The notes beneath the pieces were generated by a model, which saw only the letters and a program-made list of their open reading frames with translations, was not told the DNA's origin and searched no databases. Position numbers and translations under genes: made by a program. Of a stretch of DNA of 64,000 bases, positions 23,364-32,992 are shown in pieces (within the stretch, counting starts at the first letter, position 1; every line of letters starts with the position of its first letter). This DNA is from Amycolatopsis pretoriensis (lineage in GTDB: Bacteria; Actinomycetota; Actinomycetes; Mycobacteriales; Pseudonocardiaceae): positions 248,001 to 312,000 of the forward strand of contig NZ_FNUJ01000002.1 of assembly GCF_900107925.1 (NCBI RefSeq). The letters are read 5' to 3'.

Positions 23364-26300
23364 CCTTCGGCGTCGCCCGCACGCCGGAGTGCAGGTACCG
23401 CTCCCCCGTCGGCAGCTCGTAGAACGTCACCGACACCCAGCCGCGCATGCCCGCCGGGCTGTAGGCGAAGTGCGCCGGGCCGACCGGCACCAGCTCGTCC
23501 TCGGTCGTCGGCTCCGGCATCAGCTCGGCGAGCGGCCCGGTGACGGTCTGCCGGATCCACAGCTTCCCGTCCCGCTCGAGGACTTCGGTGCGGACCGACT
23601 CCCGCTCGTAGACGCCGAGGAACTCCGCTGCGTCGACATCGGGAGCCGGCACGGCCGGTTCGAGCGGCTGCGGCATCGCGACCCCGGCCAGCTCGGCGAA
23701 GATCTCGCGGTAGAGCTCTTCGTACAGGTCGTGGGTGCTGCCGCCGTTGGTGAGCAACGTGACCGCCAGGCCGTGTCCGGGGAGGATCCGCAGGAACGCC
23801 GCCTGCCCGATCGTGTTGCCGTCGTGGCCGTACACGCGGTGACCGTCCCAGCCGAAGCGGATCCAGCCCAGGCCCCACGAGTCGCCGAGGGTGTCCTTGT
23901 CCGGCATCTCGAACTGCTCTTCGGTCATCGCCTGGGCGGACTCGGCCGAGAGCACGCGGGAGCCGTCCGGGCCGAGGCCGCCGGTCAGGTGCAGGCGGGC
24001 GAACGCCAGGACGTCGTCGGTCGACGCCGTGATGAGCCCGGCCGGGCCCGCCGAGCGCTGCAGGCCCCACACCGGCGCCGGTTCCGGGTCGGCGTCGCCG
24101 GCCGCGACGTGGCCCATCGCCGCGCGCTGCAGGAGCGCCTCCTCCGGCAGCGTGCTCGTGCGCTTGAGGGCCAGCGGGGTGAACAGCCGCTCGCGCAGGG
24201 CCGCGTCCCAGGTCTTGCCGGTCAGCTTCTCGATCACCCGGCCGATGAGGACGAAGCCGGAGTTGCAGTAGGACAGCGTGGCGCCGAGGGGGTGGGTCTG
24301 CGCGGCCTGGTCGAGGATCGCGACGTACTTCTCGAGGCAGTCGTCGCCGCGGCCGGTGTCGGTGAAGACGTCGCCGTCGATGCCGCTGGTGTGGGTGAGC
24401 AGGTGCCGCAGCGTCACCTTCTTCGTGACGTCGGGGTCGGCGAGCTTCAGCTCGGGCAGGACGTCGGCGATCGGCGCGTCCAGCGTCAGCAGCCCCTCGT
24501 CGACCAGCTGCATCGCGACGGTCGCCGTCCACACCTTGGTGATCGAGCCGATCTGGAACACCGAGTCGTCGGTGACCTCGACGCCGGTCGCCTTGTTCAG
24601 CACGCCGAAACTCGTGAGCACCTGGTCGTCGCCGCGCAGGATGCCCAGCGCCGCCCCGGGGACGCGGTGCTTGCGCGCGAGCTCGGCGAGGCGCCGGCGC
24701 CAGTGCGCGGTGTCGAGCGGCACCCGCGCCGGCTTGCCCGGCTCCCCCGCGTACTGCTCGACCCAGTCGACGACGCGGCGGTTGAAGTCGACGCGGTGCG
24801 ACGGCTTGCCTTCGAGGATGAACAGGTGCGACGCGCCCGGGTAGAGCACCAGCCGGGTGGGCACGCCCTGCTCGCGCAGCGCGGTGAACCACTGTTCGGC
24901 CTGGCCCGCCGGGCACCGGTCGTCGTCGGCGCCGTGCACGACCAGCGTCGGCGTGCGCACCTTTTCCACCTGCGCCAGCGGGGAAAGCGCCGCGTAGTGC
25001 GCGCGGTTCTCCGACGGGACGGCGCCGAGTTCGGCGACGCCGAGGTAGTGCCCGCTGTCGGAGGTGCCCGCCATGCTCACCGGGTCGCTGACCACCCCGC
25101 CCGCGATCGCGGCGGCGAACCGGTCGTCGCGGCTGGTGAGGTAGCAGGTCATGTAGCCGCCGTAGCTGTAGCCGGTCACCGCGAGCCGGCGCGGGTCCGC
25201 CACCCCTTCGGCGACGAGGGTGTCGAGCGGCTCGAGGAAGTCCTTGGCGTCGGCCACCCCCCAGGCGCCGACCGCGGCGGTCAGGAACGCTTCGCCGTAG
25301 CCGTCGCTGCCGCGCGGGTTGAGCAGCAGCACCGCCCAGCCGCGGGCGGCGAGCTCCTGGTGGTGGACGTGCACGGCGTCGGCGGTGCCGTTCCACGCGT
25401 TGTGCGGGCCGCCGTGGATGTCGAGCAGCAGCGGGAGCGGACCGGTGCGGGCCGGGTCGCGCAGCAGCCAGCCCTGGACGACCGTGCCGTCGGAGACGGT
25501 GAACTCCCGCTCCTCACGGGTGAACAGCTCGATTTCGTCCGGGCCGTGGGTGGTGTGCACCCGCGGCGCTCCCCCGGTGACGTCGACCGTCGCGACCTCG
25601 CCGAAGGACGTCGGCGTGGTCAGCACGACCGCCGCGGTGGTCCCGGCGACGGTCAGCCCGTCGACGGCCGACCCGGCTTCGCCGAGGACGAGCCGTGGCT
25701 CCCCGCCCGTGACATCGACGGCGTAGAGGTGTGTGCAGCCGCGGTCGCGGACGCAGAACAGGACCGTCGAACCGTCGCCGGCGAGCTGCGGGAGCGCGCC
25801 GGGGTAGCCCGGGCCGCCCGGCATGACGTTGCGGTCGAGCGACGCGGCGAGGTTGACGGTTTCGCCGCCGTCCAGCGGCACCCGCAGCAGGCCGAGGTGA
25901 CCCGGCGCGGTGTCGAGGCGGCCGATGACGAGCAGGGCTTCGCCGTCCGCGGTCCAGGTGACGGCCCCGGCCATGCCCTCGGCCGAGCCCACCGGTCGCG
26001 GTTCGGCGGTGCGGTCACCGGCGTCGAGAACGTGGACGCCGGACCGGAAGGTGAGGTCGGCGTCGGCGTCGCGCGCGGCCGGGAAGGCCAGCCGGGTGCC
26101 GTCCGGCGACCAGGCGGGGTCGCCCGCGTGCCAGTCCCCCGCCGTGACGCGGCGGACCTCGCCGGTGGCGACGTCGAGGACGTGGACGTGCTTGCGCAGC
26201 GTGCGCAGCAGCCCGGCGCCGTCGGCCTTGAAGTCGAGGCGGTCGGCCACGACCGGGGCGCTCGCGCGGCGGCCCTGCGCGCCGTCGTCCTCGCCTGCTT

Positions 26301-26694
26301 CGGCGTTGAGGTCGATCGGGGCGCTGAAGGCGATCTCGGCGCCGTCGGGCCGCCAGACCGGCGTGCCCGCGCCGAGCGGCAGCGTGGTGACCTGCTCGGG
26401 TTCGCCGCCGTCGGCGGGCAGCAGCCACAGCTGCGCCGGGCCGTCCTGGGCGCGCAGGAACGCGATCCGCGTGCCGTCGGGCGAGAACACCGGGGTCGCG
26501 TCGGCCCGGCCGCGCGTCAGCCGGCGGGCCTCGCCGCCCTCGGTGGCGACCTGCCAGAGCGAGCGGGTGTCGGTGTCCTTCTCGCGGTCGGCGGTGCGCA
26601 CGGAGTAGACGATCCGGGCGCCGTCGGGCGAGATCGCCGGCTCTCCGGGGAACTCCAGGGCGTACAGGTCGTCGGTGCCCAGACGTCGGGTCAT
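23353..26694 (-). CDS. S9 prolyl-oligopeptidase-family peptidase fused to a class C beta-lactamase-family serine hydrolase
   Basis: A 1113-residue two-enzyme fusion without signal peptide, so cytoplasmic. Residues 1-400 are a WD40/TolB-like propeller (repeated SPDGTRIAF motifs). Residues 400-650 are an S9 alpha/beta-hydrolase with nucleophile S510 (GYSYGG), an acid in GADDD (590-592) and H623. Residues 660-1113 form a serine beta-lactamase/DD-peptidase domain with S717xxK720 (SITK), Y809-C-N811 (YxN) and a later HDGN, plus a C-terminal beta domain. S9 enzymes trim short peptides; class C homologues include D-aminopeptidases and DD-peptidases. It is the last gene of the peptide-importer operon, 26 bases after OppF, so imported peptides are the likely substrate. 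Confidence 0.88.
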   Translation of the reverse strand: MTRRLGTDDLYALEFPGEPAISPDGARIVYSVRTADREKDTDTRSLWQVATEGGEARRLTRGRADATPVFSPDGTRIAFLRAQDGPAQLWLLPADGGEPEQVTTLPLGAGTPVWRPDGAEIAFSAPIDLNAEAGEDDGAQGRRASAPVVADRLDFKADGAGLLRTLRKHVHVLDVATGEVRRVTAGDWHAGDPAWSPDGTRLAFPAARDADADLTFRSGVHVLDAGDRTAEPRPVGSAEGMAGAVTWTADGEALLVIGRLDTAPGHLGLLRVPLDGGETVNLAASLDRNVMPGGPGYPGALPQLAGDGSTVLFCVRDRGCTHLYAVDVTGGEPRLVLGEAGSAVDGLTVAGTTAAVVLTTPTSFGEVATVDVTGGAPRVHTTHGPDEIELFTREEREFTVSDGTVVQGWLLRDPARTGPLPLLLDIHGGPHNAWNGTADAVHVHHQELAARGWAVLLLNPRGSDGYGEAFLTAAVGAWGVADAKDFLEPLDTLVAEGVADPRRLAVTGYSYGGYMTCYLTSRDDRFAAAIAGGVVSDPVSMAGTSDSGHYLGVAELGAVPSENRAHYAALSPLAQVEKVRTPTLVVHGADDDRCPAGQAEQWFTALREQGVPTRLVLYPGASHLFILEGKPSHRVDFNRRVVDWVEQYAGEPGKPARVPLDTAHWRRRLAELARKHRVPGAALGILRGDDQVLTSFGVLNKATGVEVTDDSVFQIGSITKVWTATVAMQLVDEGLLTLDAPIADVLPELKLADPDVTKKVTLRHLLTHTSGIDGDVFTDTGRGDDCLEKYVAILDQAAQTHPLGATLSYCNSGFVLIGRVIEKLTGKTWDAALRERLFTPLALKRTSTLPEEALLQRAAMGHVAAGDADPEPAPVWGLQRSAGPAGLITASTDDVLAFARLHLTGGLGPDGSRVLSAESAQAMTEEQFEMPDKDTLGDSWGLGWIRFGWDGHRVYGHDGNTIGQAAFLRILPGHGLAVTLLTNGGSTHDLYEELYREIFAELAGVAMPQPLEPAVPAPDVDAAEFLGVYERESVRTEVLERDGKLWIRQTVTGPLAELMPEPTTEDELVPVGPAHFAYSPAGMRGWVSVTFYELPTGERYLHSGVRATPKVKE

Positions 26695-26720
26695 GCGGGA
26701 TCTCCTTGTGGGAAACGGTT

Positions 26721-27650
26721 TCACGCGGCGAAGTGGCAGGCCGCGCGGTGCGGCCGGTGGGCGGCGTCGTCGGCCGGATCGGCTTCGGTGCACAGCGTGC
26801 GGTCGGTGTGCACGAGCGGGCCGATCGGGCAGCGCGGGTGGTAGCGGCACCCGGCGGGCGGGTGGTGCGGGTCGGCGGGTTCGGTGTCGGCCAGCGGGTC
26901 GTCGGTGTCGGCGAGCAGGCTGCGGTGCGCCGACGGCGCCGAGGCGAGCAGATCCCGCGTGTACGGGTGCCGCGGGTCGGTGAGCACCTGCTCGGCCGGC
27001 CCGGCCTCGACGATCCGCCCGAGGTACATCACGGCGACGACGTCGCTGACGTACCGCACGACGGCGAGGTTGTGCGAGATGAACAGCATCGACAGCGCCA
27101 GCCGCCGCTGGACGTCGCGGACGAGGTTGAGCACCGCGCCCTGCACCGAGACGTCGAGCGCCGAGGTGATCTCGTCGGCGATCAGCACCTCCGGCTGCCC
27201 GGCCAGCGCCCGGGCGAGCGCGACGCGCTGGCGTTGCCCGCCCGACAGCTGGCCGGGCAGCATCCCGGCGCGGTCCGGATCGAGGTGGACCAGTTCGAGC
27301 AGCCGGGCCACCTCGGCTCGCCGGGCTCCTCGGGCCGTGCCACGGGGCATGGCCTCGGTGATCGACTCGCCGATCGCCATCCGCGGGTCCAGTGACGAGT
27401 ACGGGTCCTGGAACACCATCTGCAGCGGACGCCGCCGGGGCAGCCGCCGCACGTCCACGCCGTCGAGCAGCACCCGGCCGGCGCTCACCGGCGCGAGCCC
27501 GACCGCGGCCTTGGCGAGCGTGGACTTGCCCGAGCCGGACTCGCCGACCAGGCCGACGACCTGTCCGGAAGGGACGGTCAGGTTCACGCCGTCGACGGCG
27601 GTCAGCTTGCCGTACCGGACGCTCACCCCTTCGAACTCCAGCGAACTCAT
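26721..27650 (-). CDS. Oligopeptide/dipeptide ABC transporter ATP-binding protein (OppF/DppF type)
   Basis: A 309-residue ATPase: Walker A GESGSGKST (about 35-43), Q-loop MVFQDPYSSLDP, signature LSGGQRQRVALARAL, Walker B VLIADEITSALD and the H-loop SHNLAVV. The C-terminal oligopeptide-transporter extension has the cysteine pattern CRYHPRCP...C...C seen in Fe-S-bearing Dpp/Opp ATPases. Its ATG overlaps the stop of the permease-ATPase fusion by 4 bases. It powers peptide import with that fused partner. Confidence 0.9.
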   Translation of the reverse strand: MSSLEFEGVSVRYGKLTAVDGVNLTVPSGQVVGLVGESGSGKSTLAKAAVGLAPVSAGRVLLDGVDVRRLPRRRPLQMVFQDPYSSLDPRMAIGESITEAMPRGTARGARRAEVARLLELVHLDPDRAGMLPGQLSGGQRQRVALARALAGQPEVLIADEITSALDVSVQGAVLNLVRDVQRRLALSMLFISHNLAVVRYVSDVVAVMYLGRIVEAGPAEQVLTDPRHPYTRDLLASAPSAHRSLLADTDDPLADTEPADPHHPPAGCRYHPRCPIGPLVHTDRTLCTEADPADDAAHRPHRAACHFAA

Positions 27651-29536
27651 GCCGCCCCTTCCTCGTGCGACTGTCCGGAAAGGACACTCACCTGCGGGTG
27701 CCAGCAGGCGACCCGGTGCCCGTCGGCGGTCGCTTCCAGTGCCGGATCCTCGTCCCGGCAGCGCTCGGTCGCCAGCGGGCAGCGGGCGGCGAACGCGCAG
27801 CCGTCCGGTACCTGGTCCGGCTCCGGCGGGCGGCCGGGGATGACGGCCAGGGGCTCGTCGCGGTCGGTGCCGAGGTCGACCGTCGTGGCCAGCAGCGCCC
27901 GCGTGTACGGGTGCTGGGCCGGGCTCCCGGTCGGCAGGTCCTCCACCACGCGCCCGGCGTACATCACCAGCATCCGTTCGCACGTCTGGGAAACGACGGC
28001 GATGTCGTGGCTGATGAGCAGGATCGCCGCGCCTTCGGCTTCCCGCGTGCGGGCGAGCAGGCGCAGGACCTGCCGCTGCACGGTGACGTCGAGCGCGGTC
28101 GTCGGCTCGTCGGCGATGACGAGCTTCGGCTGCCCCATCAGGCCCATCCCGATCATCGCGCGCTGCCGCATGCCGCCGGAGAACTCGTGCGGGTACTGCC
28201 GGGCCCGCCGGGCCGCGGCCGGGACCCGCACGGCGGCGAGCTTCTCGACCGCGCGGGCGAACGCCGCCCGCCGCGAGAGGCCGTGGTGCTGTTCGGACAC
28301 CTCGGCGAGCTGCCGCCCGACCCGGCGGGCCGGGTTGAACGACGTCATCGGGTCCTGGAACACCATCGCGAGCGACGTCCCGAGCTCCCGGTCCGAGGCC
28401 TTCTCGACGGGCTTGCCGTCGAAGTCGAGGCGGTCCGCGGTGACCACGCCGGGGGTTTCGATCAGGCGCGACACCGCCAGCGCGGTCAGGCTCTTGCCCG
28501 AGCCGGATTCGCCGACGACACCGATCGCCTCGCCCGGGCGGACGCTGAAGCTCACCCCGCGCACCGGCACGGTCCACCCGCCCGGTCCCGGGAACGCGAC
28601 CCGGAGGTTCTCGACGACCAGCACGGCGTCGGCGGCGGGTTCGGCCGCCGTCGCCGGGGCCACGGCCGGCAGCGGTCCCGCGGACCGCCGTGACGCGCGC
28701 GTCCGGACCCCGACCACGCCGGCCACCGTCTCGCCGACCAGGTTGAACGCGAGCCCGGCGAGCACCACCGCCGCGGCAGGCGCGAGCGCGGCCACCGGGC
28801 TGACGTAGATGCCGTCCAGGCCTTCGCGCAGCAGCCGGCCCCAGTCGAAGTCCGGGGCCTGCACGCCGATCCCGAGGAACGACAGCCCGGCGAACGCGAG
28901 CAGCGACGAGCCGGCCCCGATCGTCGCGTTGACGACGAGGGGCTCGCCGATGTTGGGCAGCACGTGCCGCACCAGCAGGCGGATCCGGCCGACGCCGGAG
29001 ATCCGGGCCGCGGCGATGAAGTCGCGCCCGCTCACCGACGCCGACAGCGTCTGCACGAGCCGGGCGAACCCCGGCGCCATCGCGAACGCGATCGCGAGCA
29101 CCGCGCCTTGGGTGCCGACGCCGAAGATCACCGCGAAGAACAGTGCCAGCAGCAGGCCGGGGAACGCGACCGCGATGTCGACGGCCGCGACGAGCAGCCG
29201 GCCGGCCCACCGCGGCAGCACCGACGGCAGCGTCCCGAGCACGACCCCGGCCCCGACGCCGATCGCGGTCGCGAGGAGGGCGAGCCCGATCGAGAGCCGG
29301 GTCGCGACCAGCGTGCGGAGCAGCAGGTCGCGACCGAGGGAGTCGGTGCCGAACGGGTGCGCCCCGGACGGGCCCTGGCCGATCGCGTCCGTGTCGATCG
29401 CCGCGGCGCCGTCGCCCCACACGAGCGGGGCGAGCACCGCCAGCAGGACCACCACGGCCAGCAGCACCGCCGAGCACGCGCCCACCGGCGTGCGCAGCGC
29501 CGCGGCCCACGCGGATCCACGTCGTCGCGCCATCAT
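27647..29536 (-). CDS. Fused peptide ABC permease (OppC/DppC) and ATPase (OppD/DppD)
   Basis: One 629-residue polypeptide with two normally separate subunits. Residues 1-275 are a DppC-type permease (HPFGTDSLGRDLLLR, then the EAA-like loop AARISGVGRIRLLVRHVLPN). Residues 300-629 are an OppD-type ATPase with Walker A GESGSGKS (342-349), signature FSGGMRQRAMIG, Walker B VIADEPTTALD and the C-terminal CAFAARCP...C...C cluster. The join (VRTRASRRSAGPLPAVAPAT) is a short Ala/Pro linker with no stop or start between. The ATG shares one base with the OppB stop (TGATG). No sign of a sequencing frameshift. Confidence 0.9.
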   Translation of the reverse strand: MMARRRGSAWAAALRTPVGACSAVLLAVVVLLAVLAPLVWGDGAAAIDTDAIGQGPSGAHPFGTDSLGRDLLLRTLVATRLSIGLALLATAIGVGAGVVLGTLPSVLPRWAGRLLVAAVDIAVAFPGLLLALFFAVIFGVGTQGAVLAIAFAMAPGFARLVQTLSASVSGRDFIAAARISGVGRIRLLVRHVLPNIGEPLVVNATIGAGSSLLAFAGLSFLGIGVQAPDFDWGRLLREGLDGIYVSPVAALAPAAAVVLAGLAFNLVGETVAGVVGVRTRASRRSAGPLPAVAPATAAEPAADAVLVVENLRVAFPGPGGWTVPVRGVSFSVRPGEAIGVVGESGSGKSLTALAVSRLIETPGVVTADRLDFDGKPVEKASDRELGTSLAMVFQDPMTSFNPARRVGRQLAEVSEQHHGLSRRAAFARAVEKLAAVRVPAAARRARQYPHEFSGGMRQRAMIGMGLMGQPKLVIADEPTTALDVTVQRQVLRLLARTREAEGAAILLISHDIAVVSQTCERMLVMYAGRVVEDLPTGSPAQHPYTRALLATTVDLGTDRDEPLAVIPGRPPEPDQVPDGCAFAARCPLATERCRDEDPALEATADGHRVACWHPQVSVLSGQSHEEGAA

Positions 29537-30516
29537 CAGGCCTCCCGAATCGCCGAGCGGGGGTCGAGCAGCCCGAGCACGACGTCGACCAGCAGGTTGA
29601 CCAGCAGCACGCCGACGCCGTACACGAGCACGATCCCCTGCACCAGCGGGTAGTCCTTCGTCACGATCGACTGCACGATCGTCGAGCCGAGGCCGGGCCA
29701 GGCGAACACGTTCTCCACCAGGACGGTGCCCGCGACCATCGAGGTCAGCATCAGTCCGCCCAGGGTGAGCGTCGCGGTGAGGGCGTTCGGCAGCGCGTGC
29801 CGGACGTAGACCAGCCGCGCGGGCAGCCGCTTCGCGCGCGCGGTGCGGACGAAGTCGGCGCCCAGCACGGAAAGCAGCTCGACGCGGATGATCCGGGCCA
29901 GCACGGCCGCCGGCCCGATCGCCAGCGCCGCCACGGGCAGGACGTAGGAGCTCGCGTCGCCGGTGCCCGCCACCGGGAACCAGCCGAGCCCGACGGCGAG
30001 CAGCGCCACCAGCCCGACCCCGATCAGGAACTCGGGGATCGCGGCGACGAACACGCTCACCGACGTGAAGCCCAGTTCCGCGCCCCGGCGGCGGCCACCG
30101 CGCGTGAGCACCGCGAAGCAGACGCCGAGCGGGACCGCGACGGCCACCACGACCGCGAAGGCGAGCACCGCCAGCTGCACCGTCGAGGGCAGCCGGTCGC
30201 CGATCACCTGCGCCACCGGCTGCCCGCTCGCCATCGACGTCCCGAAGTCGCCGGTGAACAGGTTCCGCACGTAGTGCCCGTACTGCACCCACAACGGGTC
30301 GTCCAGGCCCAGCTCGGCCCGCTTCGCGGCCACCAGGGCGGCGGGCGCGGTCAGGCCGAGCGAAGCGCGCACCGGGTCGCCGGGGACCAGGTGGATCATC
30401 AGGAACGCCGCGGTGAGCAGTGCCCACAGCGAGACGGCGAACCGGGCCAGCCGCCGCGCGGCGAACGCCGGCCACGGGTTGCCCCGCAGGCCGGCGGGCG
30501 CCGCCGCCGTGGTCAC
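29536..30516 (-). CDS. Peptide ABC transporter permease (OppB/DppB type)
   Basis: A 326-residue inner-membrane permease with six hydrophobic helices. The N-terminal FAARRLARFAVSLWALLTAAFLMIHLVPGDPVRA is the classic DppB start, and the EAA loop is TARAKRLPARLVYVRHALPN. It pairs with the permease half of the downstream fusion. The GTG start at 30516 overlaps the stop of the binding-protein gene by 4 bases. Confidence 0.9.
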   Translation of the reverse strand: MTTAAAPAGLRGNPWPAFAARRLARFAVSLWALLTAAFLMIHLVPGDPVRASLGLTAPAALVAAKRAELGLDDPLWVQYGHYVRNLFTGDFGTSMASGQPVAQVIGDRLPSTVQLAVLAFAVVVAVAVPLGVCFAVLTRGGRRRGAELGFTSVSVFVAAIPEFLIGVGLVALLAVGLGWFPVAGTGDASSYVLPVAALAIGPAAVLARIIRVELLSVLGADFVRTARAKRLPARLVYVRHALPNALTATLTLGGLMLTSMVAGTVLVENVFAWPGLGSTIVQSIVTKDYPLVQGIVLVYGVGVLLVNLLVDVVLGLLDPRSAIREA

Positions 30517-32102
30517 TTCGCGAACATCCGGATCGAGGACGGCGTCAGGCTGCCCTGGCTGATGGTGAACTTCGCCCCGCTGGCGTAGGTCGGCACGACG
30601 GAGTCGAAGTACGGCACCGCGTCCACCCGCTTGATCAGCGCGGTCTCCGCCGCGTTCCAGTCCGCGCAGCTGGCGTCGCCGGGCTTGGTGGCCGCCTGCT
30701 GCGCCGCCTGGTCGTAGCCGGGGTTGGCGACGTGGGCGAAGTTCGTCCCGTCGGGCGCGGCCGGGCCGGAGACGAACGGCACCAGCTGGCTCGGCAGCGA
30801 GAACCCGACCGGGCCGAGGGAGACCTCCCACTCGCCGGTGCCGAACAGGACCTGGCTGAGGCCGGGGCTGCCGACCGCCTTGAGCGTCACGTCGGCGCCG
30901 AGCGACTTCCACTGCTGCTGGACCAGCTCCGCGGTCGGCGCCATCGTCGGGCCGAGCTGCGTGCCGTAGAGGACGGTCAGCGCGAGCTTCTTGCCGTCCT
31001 TCGCGCGGACGCCGTCGGCGCCCTTCTTCCAGCCCGCCGCGTCCAAAGAGGACGCCGCCGCGGCCGGGTCGTGGGCCGGCAGGTTGCCGGTCACGGTGTC
31101 GCCGGGGCACACCTCGGGCTCGTTCGTGATCATGCCCTTCGACGGCTTGCCGGCGCCGGCGGTCAGCACCTTGCCGAGCTGCGGCAGGTCGAGGGCCTGG
31201 GTGAGCGCGCGGCGGACGGCTTCGTCCTGCCCGGGCCGCCCGGCCGCCTGGTTGTAGAACACCTCGCCCATCGGCGCGGTGAAGTCGGTGTGGAAGAGCT
31301 TGCGCGCCTCCAGCCGCTGCCGGTCCGGCCCGTTGATCTGGGCCGCGTTCAGCTCGCCGGACAGCAGCAGGTTGGTGGCGGTCGTGGTGTTCGGGATGAC
31401 CCGCACGACGACCTTTTCCGGCAGGCCCGTTTCGGCCTTCCAGTCGCCGGGGCCCCACGTGTAGTCCTTGCGGCGGGTGAACGTGTAGTGGTCGTTGGGC
31501 ACGGCTTCGGTGACGGTGAACATCCCCGTGCCGGCCTCGCCCTTGGCGAGCAGCTTGCGGTCCGCGAGCCCCTTGGCGCAGGCGATCGGCACCCCGCCGA
31601 CGTTGCGGGCCAGGAACGCGTCCGGCTTCCCGCTGGTGACGCTGATCGTGCCGGCCGCGTCCGCGGTCGCCTTGGTGCCCGGGGCGATGTAGAGGCCGGC
31701 GATGGGCGACTTGTTCGCCGGGTCGCCGATGAAGTTGATGTTGGCCGCGACGTCGGCGGCGGTCAGCGGGCTGCCGTCCGCGCAGGTGAGGCCCGGGCGC
31801 AGCGTGAAGGACGCCGTCGTCGTCGACGCCTCCCACTTCGCGGCCAGCCCGGCGACCGGCTTGCCGCTGTCGTCGAGGTTCAGCAGCGTGTCGTAGAGGA
31901 ACCGGTCGACCTGGATGGCCACCGACAGCACCGTCATGTGCGGGTCGAGGCTGCCGGGGTCGGAGCCGACGCCGAGGCTGAACGACTTGCCGTCCACCGG
32001 GGTCCCGTCCCCGGTCGCGGCGCCGCCGCCCGATCCCCCGCAGGCGGTCGCGGTGAGCGCGAGCACCCCGAGCACGACCCCCGCCGTCGAAGTCCTGGTC
32101 AT
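30513..32102 (-). CDS. Peptide ABC transporter substrate-binding lipoprotein (SBP family 5)
   Basis: A 529-residue extracellular lipoprotein: signal peptide with lipobox TATAC at about 17-21, then the family-5 fold (GSDPGSLDPHMTVLSVAIQVDRFLYDTLL, LTAADVAANINFI, EAVRRALTQALDLPQL). It captures oligopeptides or similar ligands for the OppB-CD-F importer. Its ATG overlaps the stop of the class A beta-lactamase homologue by 4 bases. Ligand identity is not readable, but the operon partners suggest peptides containing D-residues. Confidence 0.9.
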   Translation of the reverse strand: MTRTSTAGVVLGVLALTATACGGSGGGAATGDGTPVDGKSFSLGVGSDPGSLDPHMTVLSVAIQVDRFLYDTLLNLDDSGKPVAGLAAKWEASTTTASFTLRPGLTCADGSPLTAADVAANINFIGDPANKSPIAGLYIAPGTKATADAAGTISVTSGKPDAFLARNVGGVPIACAKGLADRKLLAKGEAGTGMFTVTEAVPNDHYTFTRRKDYTWGPGDWKAETGLPEKVVVRVIPNTTTATNLLLSGELNAAQINGPDRQRLEARKLFHTDFTAPMGEVFYNQAAGRPGQDEAVRRALTQALDLPQLGKVLTAGAGKPSKGMITNEPEVCPGDTVTGNLPAHDPAAAASSLDAAGWKKGADGVRAKDGKKLALTVLYGTQLGPTMAPTAELVQQQWKSLGADVTLKAVGSPGLSQVLFGTGEWEVSLGPVGFSLPSQLVPFVSGPAAPDGTNFAHVANPGYDQAAQQAATKPGDASCADWNAAETALIKRVDAVPYFDSVVPTYASGAKFTISQGSLTPSSIRMFAK

Positions 32103-32992
32103 GGCGTTTCCTTCCGGAGGTGGTCCACGGCGAGGCGGGCGGCCTTGCCGATCGCGGCGTCGACGGCGGGCTGCCGTTCGGCGAGGGAGTCCGCGCGGGT
32201 GAAGACGGCGACGGCGAACCGGCGGCCGTCCGGGTAGGACAGGACGCCGGCTTCGTTGCGGACCGCCGGGAGCGTCCCGGTCTTGGCCGCGATCCGTACG
32301 TCGGAGCCGAAACCGGAGGAGATCCGGTGCGGCCAGATCTGCTGCGCCATGATCGTGCGGACCCGCTCGCACGCGGCGGCGTCGCCGGCGCGGTCGGTCC
32401 AGATCGCTTCGAGCAGGGTGGTGATCTCCCGGGGCGTCGACGCCGTCGTCCGCTCCGGGTCGAGCACCGCGAGCTTCCAGGTCTGTTCGGGCGTCGCGCC
32501 GGCGAACACGGCGTCGAGGTCGGCGTCCTCGCCCGCGCCGAGGTCGGCCAGCACGGAGGCGAAGAGGTCTTCGCAGCAGCCGATCAGCCGGGTGCGGTGC
32601 AGGTCCAGGTCGGTCAGCACGCGGTCGACCGCCTCCTGGCCGACGCGGTGGTAGATGACGTCGGTGGCCGCGTTGTCGCTCATGGTCAGCATGAACAGCG
32701 CGAGGTCGCGCCAGCTCAGCTCGACGTCGTCGGCGCAGCCCGCGGTGCCGATCCCGCCGATGCGGTAGCGCGGCCCGACGCGGGTGCGTTCGGTTTCGTC
32801 CAGCCGGCCGGCGACGACCTCGCGGGCGTAGGCGACGGCGACCGGGATCTTGAACACCGACGCGAGCACCACCGGGTCGTCGGCGCCGACCGCCACCTCT
32901 CCCCCGCCGCCACCGATCTCCCGCGCGTGCAGGAAACCCCGCGCGCCGGCCGCCAGGAAGGCGTCCGAGATCCGTTGTTCGACCTTGCTCAC
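32099..32992 (-). CDS. Cytoplasmic class A beta-lactamase-family serine hydrolase
   Basis: A 297-residue protein of the class A/PF13354 fold. The nucleophile motif SVFK is at 45-48, SDN at 105-107 and KTGT at about 243. There is no signal peptide, and I see no ExxLN omega-loop motif carrying the deacylation glutamate, so a true antibiotic beta-lactamase is unlikely. A cytoplasmic amidase or DD-peptidase acting on imported peptides fits the operon better. GTG 32992 overlaps the stop of the class C gene by 4 bases. Confidence 0.85.
   Translation of the reverse strand: MSKVEQRISDAFLAAGARGFLHAREIGGGGGEVAVGADDPVVLASVFKIPVAVAYAREVVAGRLDETERTRVGPRYRIGGIGTAGCADDVELSWRDLALFMLTMSDNAATDVIYHRVGQEAVDRVLTDLDLHRTRLIGCCEDLFASVLADLGAGEDADLDAVFAGATPEQTWKLAVLDPERTTASTPREITTLLEAIWTDRAGDAAACERVRTIMAQQIWPHRISSGFGSDVRIAAKTGTLPAVRNEAGVLSYPDGRRFAVAVFTRADSLAERQPAVDAAIGKAARLAVDHLRKETP

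Noticed and set aside
23389..26844. An 1151-codon rightward open frame
   Set aside because: It is antisense to the S9-beta-lactamase fusion gene, whose catalytic motifs and codon bias show the minus strand is the coding one.
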